Positions 43,717 through 55,440 are shown, counted from the first letter of the stretch. The stretch is DNA of 64,000 nucleotides from Diploptera punctata (GCA_030220185.1 JASPKZ010001230.1:186001-250000); one strand, 5' to 3'. Notes: a model not told the origin generated them from the letters alone. Made by a program: numbers and translations.

Positions 43717-44178
43717 TTATGAGTTAGATATGTACTACTCAACTCATATTTGTAGCTTTTTGGAAGACAAATTTCGATGCCTTAGGCATCAATGTCAATT
43801 TTTTCTAACTGTCAAAACAGTGGTTGGTGATCCTGTAGGTTGATTTCTGCTCCCTCTGTTGGATGACTGATGAACTTACAAATCAAATTTTTTTCTCCTG
43901 GAATTTCAAAGTTCATTATTTTCTTTCTATTTTTGTGTATGTAAATTTTCTCCCAAATTGTGAGTTACTTAAATTTATCTGTTTCAATAATTTGGCATTT
44001 GTTTCGATTCTGTTTTTCTGACCATGCATGTGTAGCTATTGCAGATTTTTTCTATTTCTCAATTTTTTACATTTCTAAGGCATTCTTTCAATCTTGTATT
44101 CAAGTTCCTTAAAGAAACTTAAGTCTTCAAAAAAGCTACAAATATGAGGTGAGTAGTACATATCTAACTCATAATACC
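43717..44178 (-). mobile_element. Penelope-like remnant enclosed by inverted terminal-repeat pieces
   Basis: Terminal pieces at 43717-43762 and 44136-44178 are inverted (GAGTTAGATATGTACTACTC; CATATTTGTAGC). Between them, on the minus strand, is a diverged copy of the GIY-YIG C-terminal region seen at 41.7-42.2 kb, for example the phrase GATGAACTTACAAATCAA. At its end is a hammerhead-like motif (43766-43800). This links the foldback termini and the ribozyme motif to a Penelope-like coding sequence. Confidence 0.7.
43766..43800 (-). ncRNA. Hammerhead-like motif, eroded
   Basis: Minus strand: stem II GATGCC-TAA-GGCATC (6 of 6), GAAA, then TTTGTC. The upstream core is TTGACATT rather than CTGANGA, so this copy is not expected to cleave. 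Confidence 0.35.
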
Positions 44179-44267
44179 GTACAGGCCACATGGCCTAAAA
44201 CGAATTTGTTCATGATGATGATGAATATCTAAAATAAACCTCAGAGTGTTTTTCTTCCTTGAAATAT

Positions 44268-44540
44268 TAAAAGTGGACTAGGGGTTACCATGCTTGCTTT
44301 TGATCTGAGGTCTGTGGGTTCAAACCTAGCTGGTGTCCATGGAATTTTCCATGACATAAAAATCATGAGTATGGGTTCCTTTGGAAGCCATGGGTCCCCT
44401 GTATCATATTTATGACATGAAATAAAATAACTTTAAGTCTGAAATAAGAGACCTCTGAGTGAAACTCATTGCTCTTATCACACCCAACTTTGAATTGTGG
44501 TCATAATGACGTTAGCTCTTAAAGAGCATCGTTAAACAAA
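44268..44540 (+). mobile_element. SINE-C variant
   Basis: Head GTGGACTAGGGGTTACCATG, B box GGGTTCAAACCTAGC, body CTTTAAGTCTGAAATAAGAG, end GAGCATCGTTAAACAAAATA. Same tRNA class as SINE-C, with a divergent body. Confidence 0.75.
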
Positions 44541-44694
44541 ATACGAAGTTTCACCTTTAGAGATTGTGTTGTAGGCCTACTAACTATATGGCTCCTTGCA
44601 CTGTCATTTACTATCAAGTGACAGGAACCAATGCAGTCAGCCTTGGCTCTTCAAAGTTGTCATCTGTGGATTTATTTATTTAATTAATTGTTAA

Positions 44695-44825
44695 TGCATC
44701 TCATCATTATTCATTATTTTATAATTTATTAATATTAATATAATATATTAATATAATATTTATTAATAATTTATTAATATATAAATAATAATTTATTAAT
44801 ATAATTTATTAATATTAATATCTGA
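44695..44825. repeat. AT-rich tandem repeat
   Basis: Irregular TTTATTAATATTAATATAA units. Confidence 0.85.
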
Positions 44826-44893
44826 AGAAAACAAGTGATTACATAAAAATATGTAACCTACTGTATATGATCAAAGATTCTAGACACAGTATG

Positions 44894-45166
44894 TAAAGTA
44901 AAGTAAAGTGATCCCACTACGGGCTTTAGGAGGCCCTTGGGATAATAGGACAATCGGCACTTAATGTCAGGGCTGTGTGAAGGCTGCCATTACCCCCAGA
45001 ACAGGCATCTGGTACTCATTTCCATTGGAGGCTAAGTCGACCCCAGGGCTACAGTGCTGCCAGAAGGTTTGGGTCAGTTTAAAAATCCTGACCCTACCAG
45101 GACTCGAACCCTCGATCTTTTGGCTTGTAGTGTAGTACCATCACCACTACGCTATGGCATGCCTCC
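44894..45166 (-). mobile_element. SINE-B with 15-bp target duplication
   Basis: Target duplication TCTAGACACAGTATG at 44879-44893 and 45167-45181. TAAAGTAAAGTAAAG tail at left and tRNA head at right. Confidence 0.93.
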
Positions 45167-45377
45167 TCTAGACACAGTATGACCTAAGATATTAAAGCAT
45201 CTATAAAGAAGAGTAAAAAAATTAAGGAAAATGTAACTACAGCAATCAGGTCAAGTTAGTAGGAATAACTTTTTTCAGGACTTGTTTAAAGATAACAATA
45301 ATTTTAAATTTAAAACTATTAAAAAAAGGCACATTTAATAAAAAATAATACCACTAATTAATTTTTTTTTAATCTAG

Positions 45378-45613
45378 GTTTATCGGGAGCTGGTAAAACT
45401 TCAATTGCCTTTGAATTAGAAGCCTTCTTGGTTTCACGAGGTATTCCTGCCTATGGTCTCGATGGAGATAATATCAGAACTGGTCTCAATAAAAACTTGG
45501 GTTTCTCAAAAGAAGACAGAGAAGAAAATATTAGACGAGTTGCAGAAGTTGCTAAACTATTTGCTGACAGTGGTGTTGTTTCTCTTTGCAGTTTTGTCTC
45601 TCCATTTTCTGAG
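45378..45613 (+). CDS. Papss: Papss exon: APS kinase P-loop and core
   Basis: Acceptor TAATCTAG ends at 45377, preceded by a T-run; donor GTATAA begins at 45614. Begins in phase 1, completing the P-loop GLSGAGKT with the last base of the previous exon. Further motifs are [20 protein letters not shown] (APS/ATP binding), [25 protein letters not shown] and SFVSPFSE. All catalytic-loop residues I can judge are intact and no stop interrupts. The frame ends on GAG at 45611-45613 in phase 0. Confidence 0.95.
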
Positions 45614-46544
45614 GTATAAAAAGTATACTTTTAAGCTAATTTCGTAATGAAAATTAACCAAAACATTGTGACAGAGATAATCATAAACATACTTCTATAG
45701 GAATCAATGTTTTGTTATAATTCAAATATACAGAATGTTCTAAAAAAGTTCCAATATTTTTAGAGAAGATAGTATGCGACAAAACAAGCAAAAAACATCT
45801 TATAAACTTTTATCTTAAACTTAATATTTTCTGAGTAATGGTTTATTATTTACCAATAGGATTTAACATTGTTCTCTGGTTTTACAATATATGAAATAAT
45901 GATGCCTACTATTCAACACAGAAAATAGTATAAATTACTTCCTGCTGTCTCCAAAGCTAATGGAAGCATCCTAAAGGCATGTAACTTATATGCTGAAAAA
46001 TATCCAGCAAGCAGGATACCATCTATGAAGATCTGTTCCATCAAACTTTTGGAAACAAGAACTCTTGTAACTATCAGTTATCACCACTGCCTTTGCTCTA
46101 CTGTTTGCAAAATTTGTTTAATATTCTAGGTACTATGTTTCCACATTCATTTCTTGACAAAATGCTTGGAATAGAAGATTTGCTGCTCTTTTAGAAAAAA
46201 GGCTATACTTCAGAAGATATTAGGTTTAGAGACCATGGTTATGGTAATTTGTTTTCATGTTTTTCCGAGTACTATCTCTTCCATAAATATTGGAACTTTT
46301 TTTCTTTGGAATACCCTATCTAAATAGAAATAGTAATATGAGAATATAGTAATATATACATACATACAACACACACACACACACAAACACATATATTTGT
46401 TTTGGAAAATATTTGATTCTGTATTATGAATGTTTTCAGTAATTTATGGTATTATGAAATGACTGACAAATATATTATAGTACCATATACTGTAATATTC
46501 TCACAAGCAGTACAATTTTAGGAAACGAAATTTTGAAAATTAGT
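45614..46544. other. Papss intron sequence
   Basis: No coding block. A short (AC)n run lies at 46370-46385. Confidence 0.4.
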
Positions 46545-46850
46545 CCACTGCTGTGGTTTCAAGGTAGGAGGTAGCATGCTGCCTTATCACGCAGCGGGCC
46601 TGGGTTCAATTCCCTGTTGGGACTAGCTTCCTAGATGAGGTTTTTTTGGGTTTTTCCTATTCTGTAAGGCAAATGTCAGGAAGCTTTGAGGCTCAAACGG
46701 TCCTCGAAATCTTCTGGCCATCATCATCATCCTTTTGTGTGGAAAGCAATGGGATGCTACCACACCTATAATTCCCTAGTAAAGCTGCAAAGCAAAGCAT
46801 GAAAATGCTATGGTTGCAGTGAAGGACCTGCCCTAGGGCAGACCACTATA
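46545..46850 (+). mobile_element. SINE-A
   Basis: Head CCACTGCTGTGGTTTCAAGG with an extra TAGGAGG, B box GGTTCAATTCCC, complete body; the GGATGG tail is lost (ACCACTATAG). Older copy. Confidence 0.85.
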
Positions 46851-48227
46851 GAAGAATAGAAATATTGCAATGCATGACTACATATTTCTAATCATGAGTT
46901 TGTGCAATTATTAATATTTTTGTTAATACATATTTTGAATGTATTATTTTTATTCCTATTTTATCTTTAAATAGTCCATAAACTTCTACATTACATGTAG
47001 TCCAAATCTACAAATGCTGAGAGGAGTAAACACAGATTTATGTTGTCTAGTCTTGAGAAACGTTTTTAGTTTATTCTGAGCCTATTTTAGCAGTATCTCT
47101 TGTATCAGTTGTTCAGTATATCTATTTATAAATTGAGTCAGATAAATGTTTTTTCATCACACCTCATAAAGTTCATGGTACCGGCTTCAAAGCCCCTCAC
47201 CAGCCAAAACTCCGACTTCGCACTGTAATTTTGATTAATTATATATTTATGTTGATTTTAGTTATTAAAATAAGAGAAATTTAACATAATATGAAACAAA
47301 ATTTTGTACATTGCAAGAATTAAAAATGTTCTATGATTTATTTCAAAATTCTGGGCTCAGCCAAACTTTGCCATAAACATCTCCAAAAATACATAAAACC
47401 TCATTTTTTATTTCTTATAACAAAAATAACTTACTATTATTTCTTTACATGTTTTAAGGTGTTTCTAATTTTTGTAGATCTGATTATCTCCGACACATTT
47501 TCTCAGATTTATGTCGATATGGCAATAGGGAAAAAAATCTGTGAAATGAACATATTTCAAGCTATGAGAGCACAATGTTTTTCACTCTTAAAGAAACTTA
47601 ATATTGATAAAAAAAAAGTAATACTCTTTGGAAAGGTAAATTGTATCATTATTTTACTGTAATATCTGAGAATAGATGGTTCAGAATTGAATTTGATAGC
47701 CTCTTTTGCTCTAAACTAAAAACCCAGCCAGTATAGGGGTGAATGCATTAAGCATATCAAATCCCTCCAGTCATTATAGCTGGTTTTTTCAACTGGAACT
47801 CCTTTTGTTGTAGCTATCCAAATTCCTCATGATGTTCAGGAGGAGGCTCTTTACCAAAGCTTGATGCCTTTGAACAGCTTGGCTATAATGCTGAACACTT
47901 TGCCTAAACTATTCAGTTCTAATTAAAAAAGTGCATTTCTGACTTCCCCCCCCCCTTGTGTAGATAAAAGCATAAATTAAATTTAAAGTTCAATCAACAG
48001 TATCAGAGGTACATGTTTAGTGCGATGCTATCATTCAACTTTAATTTCAGTTTTGTTAACTGGATTTCACTACTATTTTAATTTAAATAGCTACAATGTC
48101 CTCACAAGACTGTCTTGTATGCTAATCAGAGAAGCTGTTATATAGATGCAGGAAAATGCACAAGTTATCTTGTATAAAATTTAGAATTTAAAAGATTTAA
48201 GTTTTAGGTTTACTATTTTTTTTTTTT
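46851..48227. other. Papss intron sequence
   Basis: A 109-codon plus frame at 47333-47662 is K/I/F-rich, lacks family motifs and splice support, and is probably chance. Confidence 0.45.
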
Positions 48228-48560
48228 TTGCTGTGGTCTCGAGGTAGCGTGCTGCCTTGTCACGCAGTGGGCCCAGGTTCGATCCCCGGTTGGGACAGTT
48301 TTTCTGGGTGAGGTTTTTATCTGGGTTTTTCCTCACCTGTAAGACAAATGTCAGGAAAACTTTAAGGCCCAAACGGTCACCGAAATCATATGGCCATCAT
48401 CATCATCCTTATCATTATCATCATCATCATCCTTCACTGGTGTGGAAAGCAATGGGAAGCTACCACACCTACAATTCCCTAGTAAAGCTGCAAGCATAGC
48501 ATGAAAATGCTATGATTGAAGTGAAGGTCCTGCCTTCGGGCAGAATTACTATGAATGGAT
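48228..48560 (+). mobile_element. SINE-A, slightly 5'-truncated
   Basis: Begins at GCTGTGGTCTCGAGG after a T-run; complete through TATGAATGGATT. Confidence 0.88.
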
Positions 48561-48960
48561 TTTTTTTAAATTTTAGGATTGCTTCTGTTTTATACACAGG
48601 TATCCTCAACCGAAATAGACAATTTTTTTTCCACACTTCCCAGTCTTGCATGTCCGCTTCTGTCATATTTCTCTTCTTCATGTTGTCTTGAATTCCCTTT
48701 GGCATTGGTTTATCATGTTTCCCTCTTCCAGGAGGTATCCATTTCAATACTTCTTTATTTGTTTCTGTGTCCCTTCTTGTAATTATTTGTACATTCATAA
48801 TTTCTCTTATTTTTTATTTTGTTTAATTTTGATATTCTTGCCAATCTTCTTAAAAAGTCCATTTCTGTGACTAATAATTTATTTCTGTGTTTTTTATTCA
48901 TCGTCCATGTTTCTGCACCATTTGTTAGATATTTATTTACTTTTCAAAATTGTTAGGAAG
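48561..48960 (-). mobile_element. LINE 3' end
   Basis: Minus strand: RRDTETNKEVLKWIPPGRGK, GIQDNMKKRNMTEADMQDWE, VWKKNCLFRLRIPV. Same family as 35423-36345. Confidence 0.82.
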
Positions 48961-48990
48961 TATGAGACAGTTTATTAAAAGAATGAAAGG

Positions 48991-49140
48991 GTAATATACA
49001 CCTCACCTCATTTTTTCTTTTCTCGCTAGTAACATTTATCAGTGAGCATCTTTGTCATTATTAGCCAAAAACCAATTTCTGGCTCATAAGGCTAGGATGG
49101 TTGTCAAAAAGAAAATATAAGATGAGGTGTATATTACTGA
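48991..49140. repeat. Short foldback with PLE-like ends
   Basis: GTAATATACACCTCACCTCA and its inverted counterpart (GATGAGGTGTATATTACTG) flank a centre with CTGATAAATGTTACTAG on the minus strand. It resembles the hammerhead foldbacks in its CACCTCA ends, but I cannot assemble a core. Confidence 0.6.
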
Positions 49141-50030
49141 TTTATACTCTTAAAATATTTATATATAATTTAAAATTAATACCATATTTGAAATGTTACT
49201 ATTAATAGATTTTCAATAACAAAAATAAAAGGAGCTTTCATTTGAGAAAATCAGAAAGTGAAATTAGTGGCATTGGAAAACATTGCACACAGCTGCATAT
49301 ATATGCATACATTCACATTAATTTTTAAAAAATGGAGAATTATATTGATGTGTGGTGATTTTCCAGAACTGAATATTATAATACATTTTGTAGGACTATC
49401 AAAATTTAACGTAGAAATAAATTTAAAACTTATTAATAGTTACAAAGAGCCTATTGTATATTAAGATGTATTTTAAATATTTTTGGTGGTAATTTCAAAA
49501 CTTTTAGTGTCAGCTTGTCATAGCTTTAATAACAATTGCATTAATAAAGAATTAAATATATAATAAGCCAATATATGTAGTAAAATAATTTATACAGAGC
49601 ATGTATACACTCTTCTTAACAAATATACTGTAACTATGAAAGGTCATAAAGTTATTTGCTTATTTAACTTTTATAAGTTTTAATTTCCTTATCCTAAGTT
49701 CATAAATAATGTTCATGTTGAACTGTTGGTATCCTTGATGTGATGACACAGTAGTTTAGTAGAAAAACTTCCTCTGTAATTATGTAATTGACTGTGATGC
49801 TCTATACCAAAACCAAGGCCGACTTAACATTATTCCCTACTCTGTTACAATGGGAAGATAGTATTTCATTTCTGCTGTCCACTAACATAGTAAATGAATG
49901 TTTGCATACACAAAGTCTCACTATTTATTTTACCTGATGGAGTTAAGACCATAAGATCTTCTCTTCCACTTCACCAGGGTAAATTATACATATAATAACA
50001 TTATGAATTATCTACATGTTGATTAATGAT
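49141..50030. other. Papss intron sequence
   Basis: TTTTACCTGATGGAGTTA at 49929-49946 followed by TTCCACTTCACCAGGG also occurs at 59451-59495, so a short dispersed repeat is present. No other feature. Confidence 0.45.
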
Positions 50031-50044
50031 ACATAACAGATATC

Positions 50045-50355
50045 CATCCATAGTAATTCTGTCCAAAGGCAGGTCCTTCACTGCAATCATAGCATTTTCA
50101 TGCTATGCTTGCGGTTTTACTAGGGAATTATAGGTGTGGTAGCTTCCCGTTGCTTTCCACGCCAGTGAAGGATGATGATGATGATGGCCATATGATTTCG
50201 GGGACCGTTTTGCCCTTAAAGTTTTCCTGACATTTGTCTTACAGGTGAGGAAAAACCACGATAAAAACCTCACCCAAAAAACTGCCCCGACCGGGGATCG
50301 AACCCGGGCCTGCTGCGTGACAAGGCAGCATGCTACCTCGAGACCACAGCGGTGG
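50045..50355 (-). mobile_element. SINE-A with 13-bp target duplication
   Basis: ACATAACAGATAT (50032-50044) and ACATAACAAATAT (50356-50368) differ at one position. Complete head and body. Confidence 0.9.
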
Positions 50356-50368
50356 ACATAACAAATAT

Positions 50369-51182
50369 AGGCTACACAATATAAAGTTGACAAGGGAAAG
50401 AAATAAAAATAGTAATAATAATAGTGATAATAATAATAATAATAACCTATAATTAGTTTAAGTAATTGGCTTGGTAAGAAAAGTTTAAAATATAAAGGAA
50501 TAACAAAAGAATACATGGAACATGATTATATATTATATTGTCTAAGGAAATATGAAATGAGTTTTGTTTTGAACTGTTTTTGAATTGGGCAGTCCTTGAT
50601 ATGGAGGGAATTCCAGAGTCAGGTGGCTGAAACAAGGAAGGATGAAGAATAGTGAGATATTCGATGTAGAGGAAAAGCTAGAGTTAAATTTTCTCTCGAT
50701 CATGTGTTTAAGTTATGGTGGGAGGATAGCAAATGGAAGTCAGTAGAATATAAAGGGGTGATGAGGTGAACAAAGTGCTGTATAAGAAGCAGAGGCAATG
50801 TATTTTTCGCCTGTCTTCCAATTTGCACACATAGACTGTTGTAAATCCTGAATGAAAATAGAAATAAAAATATTAGTGGTAAGATTTGATCCAGTATTTT
50901 TGTTATTTCTTTATTTGTCAATAGTGTACAACATAGAATATATTTGTATTAAAAAAAATATTTGTTTTGAAATATTATGAACCATTTATTTATAGAATAG
51001 AATAGAAGTTTATTGACATAACAAATATATTGAATTAATTGCATTGCCATTGTACAAATAACAGTACAAATTAGAGTAATGTACAGAATTTTGGGAATTA
51101 TCTTACTACTACTAACAATGTTATTTCAAAAATAATAAAATGGACCAATATGGTCAATATTAATACTGTTAATATTAACCAA
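50369..51182. other. Papss intron sequence
   Basis: A mixed-composition block at 50580-50860 (GGGCAGTCCTTGATATGGAG...) stands out from the AT-rich surroundings and may be an unrecognised repeat. It has no open frame of note. Confidence 0.4.
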
Positions 51183-51520
51183 TGTCCTGCTCCATAGCTG
51201 AGTGGTTTAAGGCATGATGCCTTGGTGCAGAGCTATGGGACTTGGGCTACTTCAGTCCCAATGGAGCAAGAAATTTTCTCATGGAATTTCAGCCAGTATG
51301 GGACTGGTGCCCACTCAGCATCATAAGGAATTTGGGTAGCTGTAATAAGTTATGGCTTGAGGTTGAAAAAACCTGCTATAATGGTTGGGGGACCCAATAT
51401 GCTGATCATATGTCACCCCCCTATATTGGTCATGATCATCCACTTCTGTAATTAACACATCTGGATGTGAATCAAGCAGGTGGATGGTAGACCAAGAGCT
51501 TTTTAAACCTATTGTGTCAT
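51183..51520 (+). mobile_element. SINE-E
   Basis: Head CCATAGCTGAGTGGTTTAAGG, body TTTCTCATGGAATTTCAGCC and GGATGTGAATCAAGCAGGTG. Its ORF-like frames are incidental. Confidence 0.85.
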
Positions 51521-51749
51521 GGAGTTTAGTTTTAATATTAACCAGTATTAAAATATAGTGAAGGTAGTCATTGATATACTGCATTAACACTGTCTTGTGT
51601 TCGAAGTGTTAAATGTTGTCTAGATTTAAAATGGTGTTCCACAACTTCCAAGCACTTGAAAGAGCCATACAGAGCATATATGGTTATCTTACTCTATGAT
51701 CACAGGGATAACTGATAAAAATGTATTTCGTACTGTGTCTTATTTCAAT

Positions 51750-53075
51750 GCTTTACAATAATCATACCAATGAATCAATATGGCTTCACCCCGGGCAGAT
51801 CAACGCTACACGCTGTACATGAAATTATAAAAGAAATAACAACTACCTTGGTGCAACCCACCACCCCTCTGTACGCAATCTTCATAGATTACGCTAAAGC
51901 CTTCGATAGCATCAACAGGAATATACTCATTCAAAAGCTAGAAAGCGTACTAGGTAGGACTAGCAATGAACTACAAATAATCGCGTCTGTGCTAACCGCA
52001 AACTCTGTGGCTATACACGACAGCATAACTACGTCGAAAAATATCATCCAGACAAGAGGGGTACTACAAGGAGACCCGCTGAGCCCAATACTCTTTAACG
52101 TCATGACGGCGGACATCGGTCAGGTGATAGACACAATGAACGTCAAACTCCTTATGTACGCAGATGACATGGCTATCCTCTCCAGGAGCCTAGAAGACCT
52201 ACAAGCAGCCATGGAGAAGATCAGGAAATGGGCACTAGAAAATTCAATGGTAATAAATAGCTCAAAGACCAAAGCTATGAAATTTAGGAGAGGAGGAAAA
52301 CTATCCAAGAGAGATCACCTCACATGCGACGGGTCAACTCTAGAATTCGTTAGCAGCTTCAAATACCTAGGAATAACATTACAGACCACCGGAACAGTAT
52401 TCTCGATGCATATACAAGAGCGTGCTACAGCTGCCACAAAAGCCATTTATGACATTCCAAAGTTACGAAACCTATCCCTACCAACGGCAATAGCATTATT
52501 CAACATCAAAGTTATGCCGGTTGCCACTTACGGAATCCAGCTAATATGGACATATCTCACAGCCAAAAATTTCATGAAACTTGAAAGCATAAAAGCGAGA
52601 TTCCTAAAACGGGCTCTTTCAATTTCAAAATTCACAAGACATAGCTATGCCTACATAATAGCAAAGGAGTCTTACTTCATAGAAGATATCCGAAAACACT
52701 TCGATCTACCAGAAACGCAGGCATACAAAACAGCAATCGAGGAGAGACAGAGAAAAGCCAGAGAGATTCCGAACGAAATCACGGAAACGGAAGCATTAAA
52801 CACAGACGAATGGAAAGGACCAAATTTTCGGCTTCGCCACTTATACACACGCTTCGCCGCTCACGGCTTCCATGGCAAAATATGTCATAAACAAAGTTAC
52901 CATGAACCTGAGGAGTCCTGCATCTGTAAACTCTGTAGCAAACAGTGCCCAAAGTATCACTTAGTGAAGTGCGACAACAGAACCAAAACAATTCACGAAT
53001 TAATAGCAAAATCGTAAAACCATGTATGTAATATAAGTGTACACATTGTGTTTAATAAATATATAATAATAAGGT
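51750..53075 (+). mobile_element. 5'-truncated non-LTR retrotransposon, young copy
   Basis: Comprises the 415-codon reverse-transcriptase ORF and a short 3' UTR ending in AATAAATATATAATAATAAG. Its composition is richer in G+C than its surroundings and there are no stops, so insertion is recent. No clear target duplication was found. Confidence 0.85.
51770..53017 (+). CDS. LINE reverse transcriptase (partial, uninterrupted)
   Basis: RNA-directed DNA polymerase of a non-LTR retrotransposon, the enzyme for target-primed reverse transcription. The retained part begins at QYGFTPGRST, which corresponds to a point inside the fingers region, so endonuclease, ORF1 and early RT motifs are lost. Visible motifs: FIDYAKAFDS (catalytic Asp at residue 40), QGDPLSPILFN (100-110), YADDMAILS (catalytic Asp pair at 132-133), FKYLGI, then a thumb and a Cys/His-rich end (C386, C389, C393, H397, C401). 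The ATG at 51770 is probably internal, since the upstream codons stay open for a few residues (IIIP). It lies in a Papss intron on the sense strand. Inactive in cis because of truncation. Confidence 0.9.
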   Translation: MNQYGFTPGRSTLHAVHEIIKEITTTLVQPTTPLYAIFIDYAKAFDSINRNILIQKLESVLGRTSNELQIIASVLTANSVAIHDSITTSKNIIQTRGVLQGDPLSPILFNVMTADIGQVIDTMNVKLLMYADDMAILSRSLEDLQAAMEKIRKWALENSMVINSSKTKAMKFRRGGKLSKRDHLTCDGSTLEFVSSFKYLGITLQTTGTVFSMHIQERATAATKAIYDIPKLRNLSLPTAIALFNIKVMPVATYGIQLIWTYLTAKNFMKLESIKARFLKRALSISKFTRHSYAYIIAKESYFIEDIRKHFDLPETQAYKTAIEERQRKAREIPNEITETEALNTDEWKGPNFRLRHLYTRFAAHGFHGKICHKQSYHEPEESCICKLCSKQCPKYHLVKCDNRTKTIHELIAKS

Positions 53076-53479
53076 GTATACAAAATATTTTTTTCAATTT
53101 CAAAATATGAATGGTCTAGAAGGTTGCATAGACTGGCCTTAAATGAATGAAAAAAAAAGCTAATCTAACAACTTTTCACCCAGGTGCAACCGCATCAAAT
53201 ACTTAAAAATTTTGTAAAAATTGTAAATTAAGAATTTTGGGAATTTTACCATACAACTTTCTGCAATTGTGCATTTTGTAATGATATTTTGTAAAGACTG
53301 ATTTTCAACAAATATGGAATTGCATGGGTGAAAGTTTGGGGCATCTTGACAAGGGTAAGGATTAATAGGGAAGCGAATGTGTAGTGTCTCACTGAATTAA
53401 ATTGGGATCATTTTGTCTTAAATTAAAGTATTATGAGTCTGTTTATCTTACCTCAATATTAATGTTGATTTGTTCTTGG

Positions 53480-53512
53480 AACATGTTTCGATTAGCTTCT
53501 AATCATCCTCAG
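53480..53512 (-). ncRNA. Hammerhead-like core, left arm
   Basis: CTGAGGA (53506-53512), stem II GATTAG-AAG-CTAATC, GAAA, palindrome ACATGT, U. All core positions fit CUGANGA/GAAA. Stem I pairs poorly. Confidence 0.55.
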
Positions 53513-53561
53513 CATCTTGGTCAGACTGGTTGGATTTATGTTGTAAACCCTGGCCAAGATG

Positions 53562-53595
53562 CTGGAGGATGATTAGAAGCTAATCGAAACATGTT
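53562..53595 (+). ncRNA. Hammerhead-like core, right arm (one-base insertion)
   Basis: CTGGAGGA carries one extra G relative to the left arm. Stem II and GAAACATGTT are intact. Confidence 0.45.
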
Positions 53596-53692
53596 CAAGA
53601 ACAAATCAACATTAATATTGAGGTAAGATAAACAGACTCATAATAATTTAATTAAAAGAACCTCAAAATGTTACTTCCTAAAATAAAACATA

Positions 53693-54804
53693 ATTTTGTC
53701 TGCCTACCTGTACTTCAGTCATATTTAGTATTGTGTTATTTTAAATCTAAAATAAAATGACGAAGGAAGGCACTGATAGTGCCAGGCCCAAGCTGGATCA
53801 AAAGGAAAAGTATATATATCTGATTCAACTTAAAGTAATTTATCTGCCAGTTGTTGGAAATCTTTAGTAAAATAATTTCAGTTACATAGCTAGAATACCC
53901 ATGTGAGCAGAGTTCATGTGGTGACAGTTCTAGAACAAACATTAGTAAACACTTTAATCAAATACTATATTTAAAACAATGAAATAAAAATAAAGAAATT
54001 TAAATATATAACAACAATATAATACTAGCAGTGAACAAGTTTGACTCAAATAGCATTTAGAGCTAGTTTTCATGAAGAGGTAAAATGTTAAACACTTACA
54101 TTAATATTAACATGAATGAAGTTTTTTCCTGGTTTCTTTTTGACTTGTCAAGGAAAATCCTGGATTAGAATTTCATTATCAGGACTCATTTAATTACATG
54201 TACATTTCATAATACCAAATGTATTAGATCAATGATCTACACAAAACACATGACCAACATGCTATAAATTCACAGCCTGCTAGATACAATCAAAGATTCA
54301 TGGTACTATATAACCTCAGGTTTTAAGTTTTAAAAGCATTTATAAATAAGAATTGTGAAATAAAAAAAATATTTAATGTAAATTAACACAACAAGGTATT
54401 AAAAATGTGATCAAAACAATAAAACCATTTATACTCACTAAAATACATTACACTCAAAAACTAAAACATACACAATATAAGTAAACATCTATATAAAGTA
54501 GTCTGCAAAATAGATAGTAAATTTAAAATAAACTACATTAATCCCTAGCGCACAACATAAAGCAAGAAAAATGCATTGGGTAGTATTAGAGCACACATAC
54601 ATTGTCACTGAATTAAATGAATATTTTAATGTTATTTTGAATTTCTGATTTCAAAGTACCTTTCATTATTGAATTATACAATTTTGAATTATGATCTGCA
54701 CTACAGAATAGAATGGACAATTTATTACAATAACTAAACCCTTCTTCTTTATACAGTAGTTATTCTGTTAAATTAATTATGTAATTTTTTCTCCCTTTTA
54801 CCAG
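53693..54804. other. Papss intron sequence
   Basis: Strongly A/T-rich; no repeat relationship found. Confidence 0.45.
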
Positions 54805-54943
54805 GACAGAGAAATGGCACGAAAAGTTCATAAAGATAGTGATCTTCCCTTCTTCGAAGTATTTGTTGACACTCCACTGAATGTTTGTGAACAAAGAGAT
54901 GTGAAAGGTCTCTACAAGAAAGCAAGGCAGGGAACAATCAAAG
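54805..54943 (+). CDS. Papss: Papss exon: APS kinase, EVFVDTPL segment
   Basis: Acceptor CTTTTACCAG ends at 54804; donor GTAATA begins at 54944. Phase 0 start with [20 protein letters not shown], then [20 protein letters not shown] and RQGTIK, ending one base into Gly. [17 protein letters not shown] is the conserved strand and lid region of APS kinases. It lies 9.2 kb after the preceding exon, with a full-length LINE ORF, SINEs and a hammerhead foldback in between. Confidence 0.95.
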
Positions 54944-55099
54944 GTAATAAAAATATTACTATCAATCAAGAAATTAAAAAATATATAATTAAAAATCTTG
55001 CATGCATAATAAATCTGTAGTGTAACCCAAGAACATGTGAGTCACCTTGTAATGAGGTTACCACCTTTATTACTTATTCAATTAAATTTATGTTATATT

Positions 55100-55440
55100 A
55101 GTCCCTTGCGGTAGCTGAGCAATTTAAGACATCATGCCTTGGTATAGAGCTATGGGACTTCTGCTGGTTCGAGTCCCCATGAAGGAAGAAATTTTGTCAA
55201 ATTTCAGCCAGTATAAAACTGGGTCCGCCCAGCATTGTGTGGAATTTGGGTAGCTACAATAAATAGCAGCATCAGGTTGAGAAAACCAACAATAATGACT
55301 GGGGACCTGGCATCCTTCATCAGATATTACTCCTATATTGGCTGGATGATTGTCAATCTCTGTGATTAACACATGTGGATGTGAGGCCAGCTGCCAGTTG
55401 AGAGGCCAAGGGCCTTCTAAGCCTGCCATGTCATCGAGTT
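55100..55440 (+). mobile_element. SINE-E
   Basis: Head GCGGTAGCTGAGCAATTTAAG, B box GGTTCGAGTCCCC, body through CACATGTGGATGTGAGGCC. Older copy with small deletions. Confidence 0.85.

Larger units (their letters stand above)
53419..53692. mobile_element. Foldback PLE-type element with two hammerhead-like cores
   Basis: Arms 53432-53520 and about 53553-53640 are inverted and share outer sequence with the element at 1-205. One-sided extension at 53640-53685 (AATTAAAAGAACCTCAAAAT, ACTTCCTA). Candidate 9-bp target duplication ATTTTGTCT at 53410-53418 and 53693-53701. Lies in a Papss intron. Confidence 0.72.

Noticed and set aside
47333..47662. 109-codon plus-strand frame
   Set aside because: Low-complexity composition, no motif, no splice context linking it to Papss; chance in AT-rich intron.
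51931..53009. Minus-strand frames opposite the reverse transcriptase
   Set aside because: Shadows of the 415-codon plus-strand ORF.
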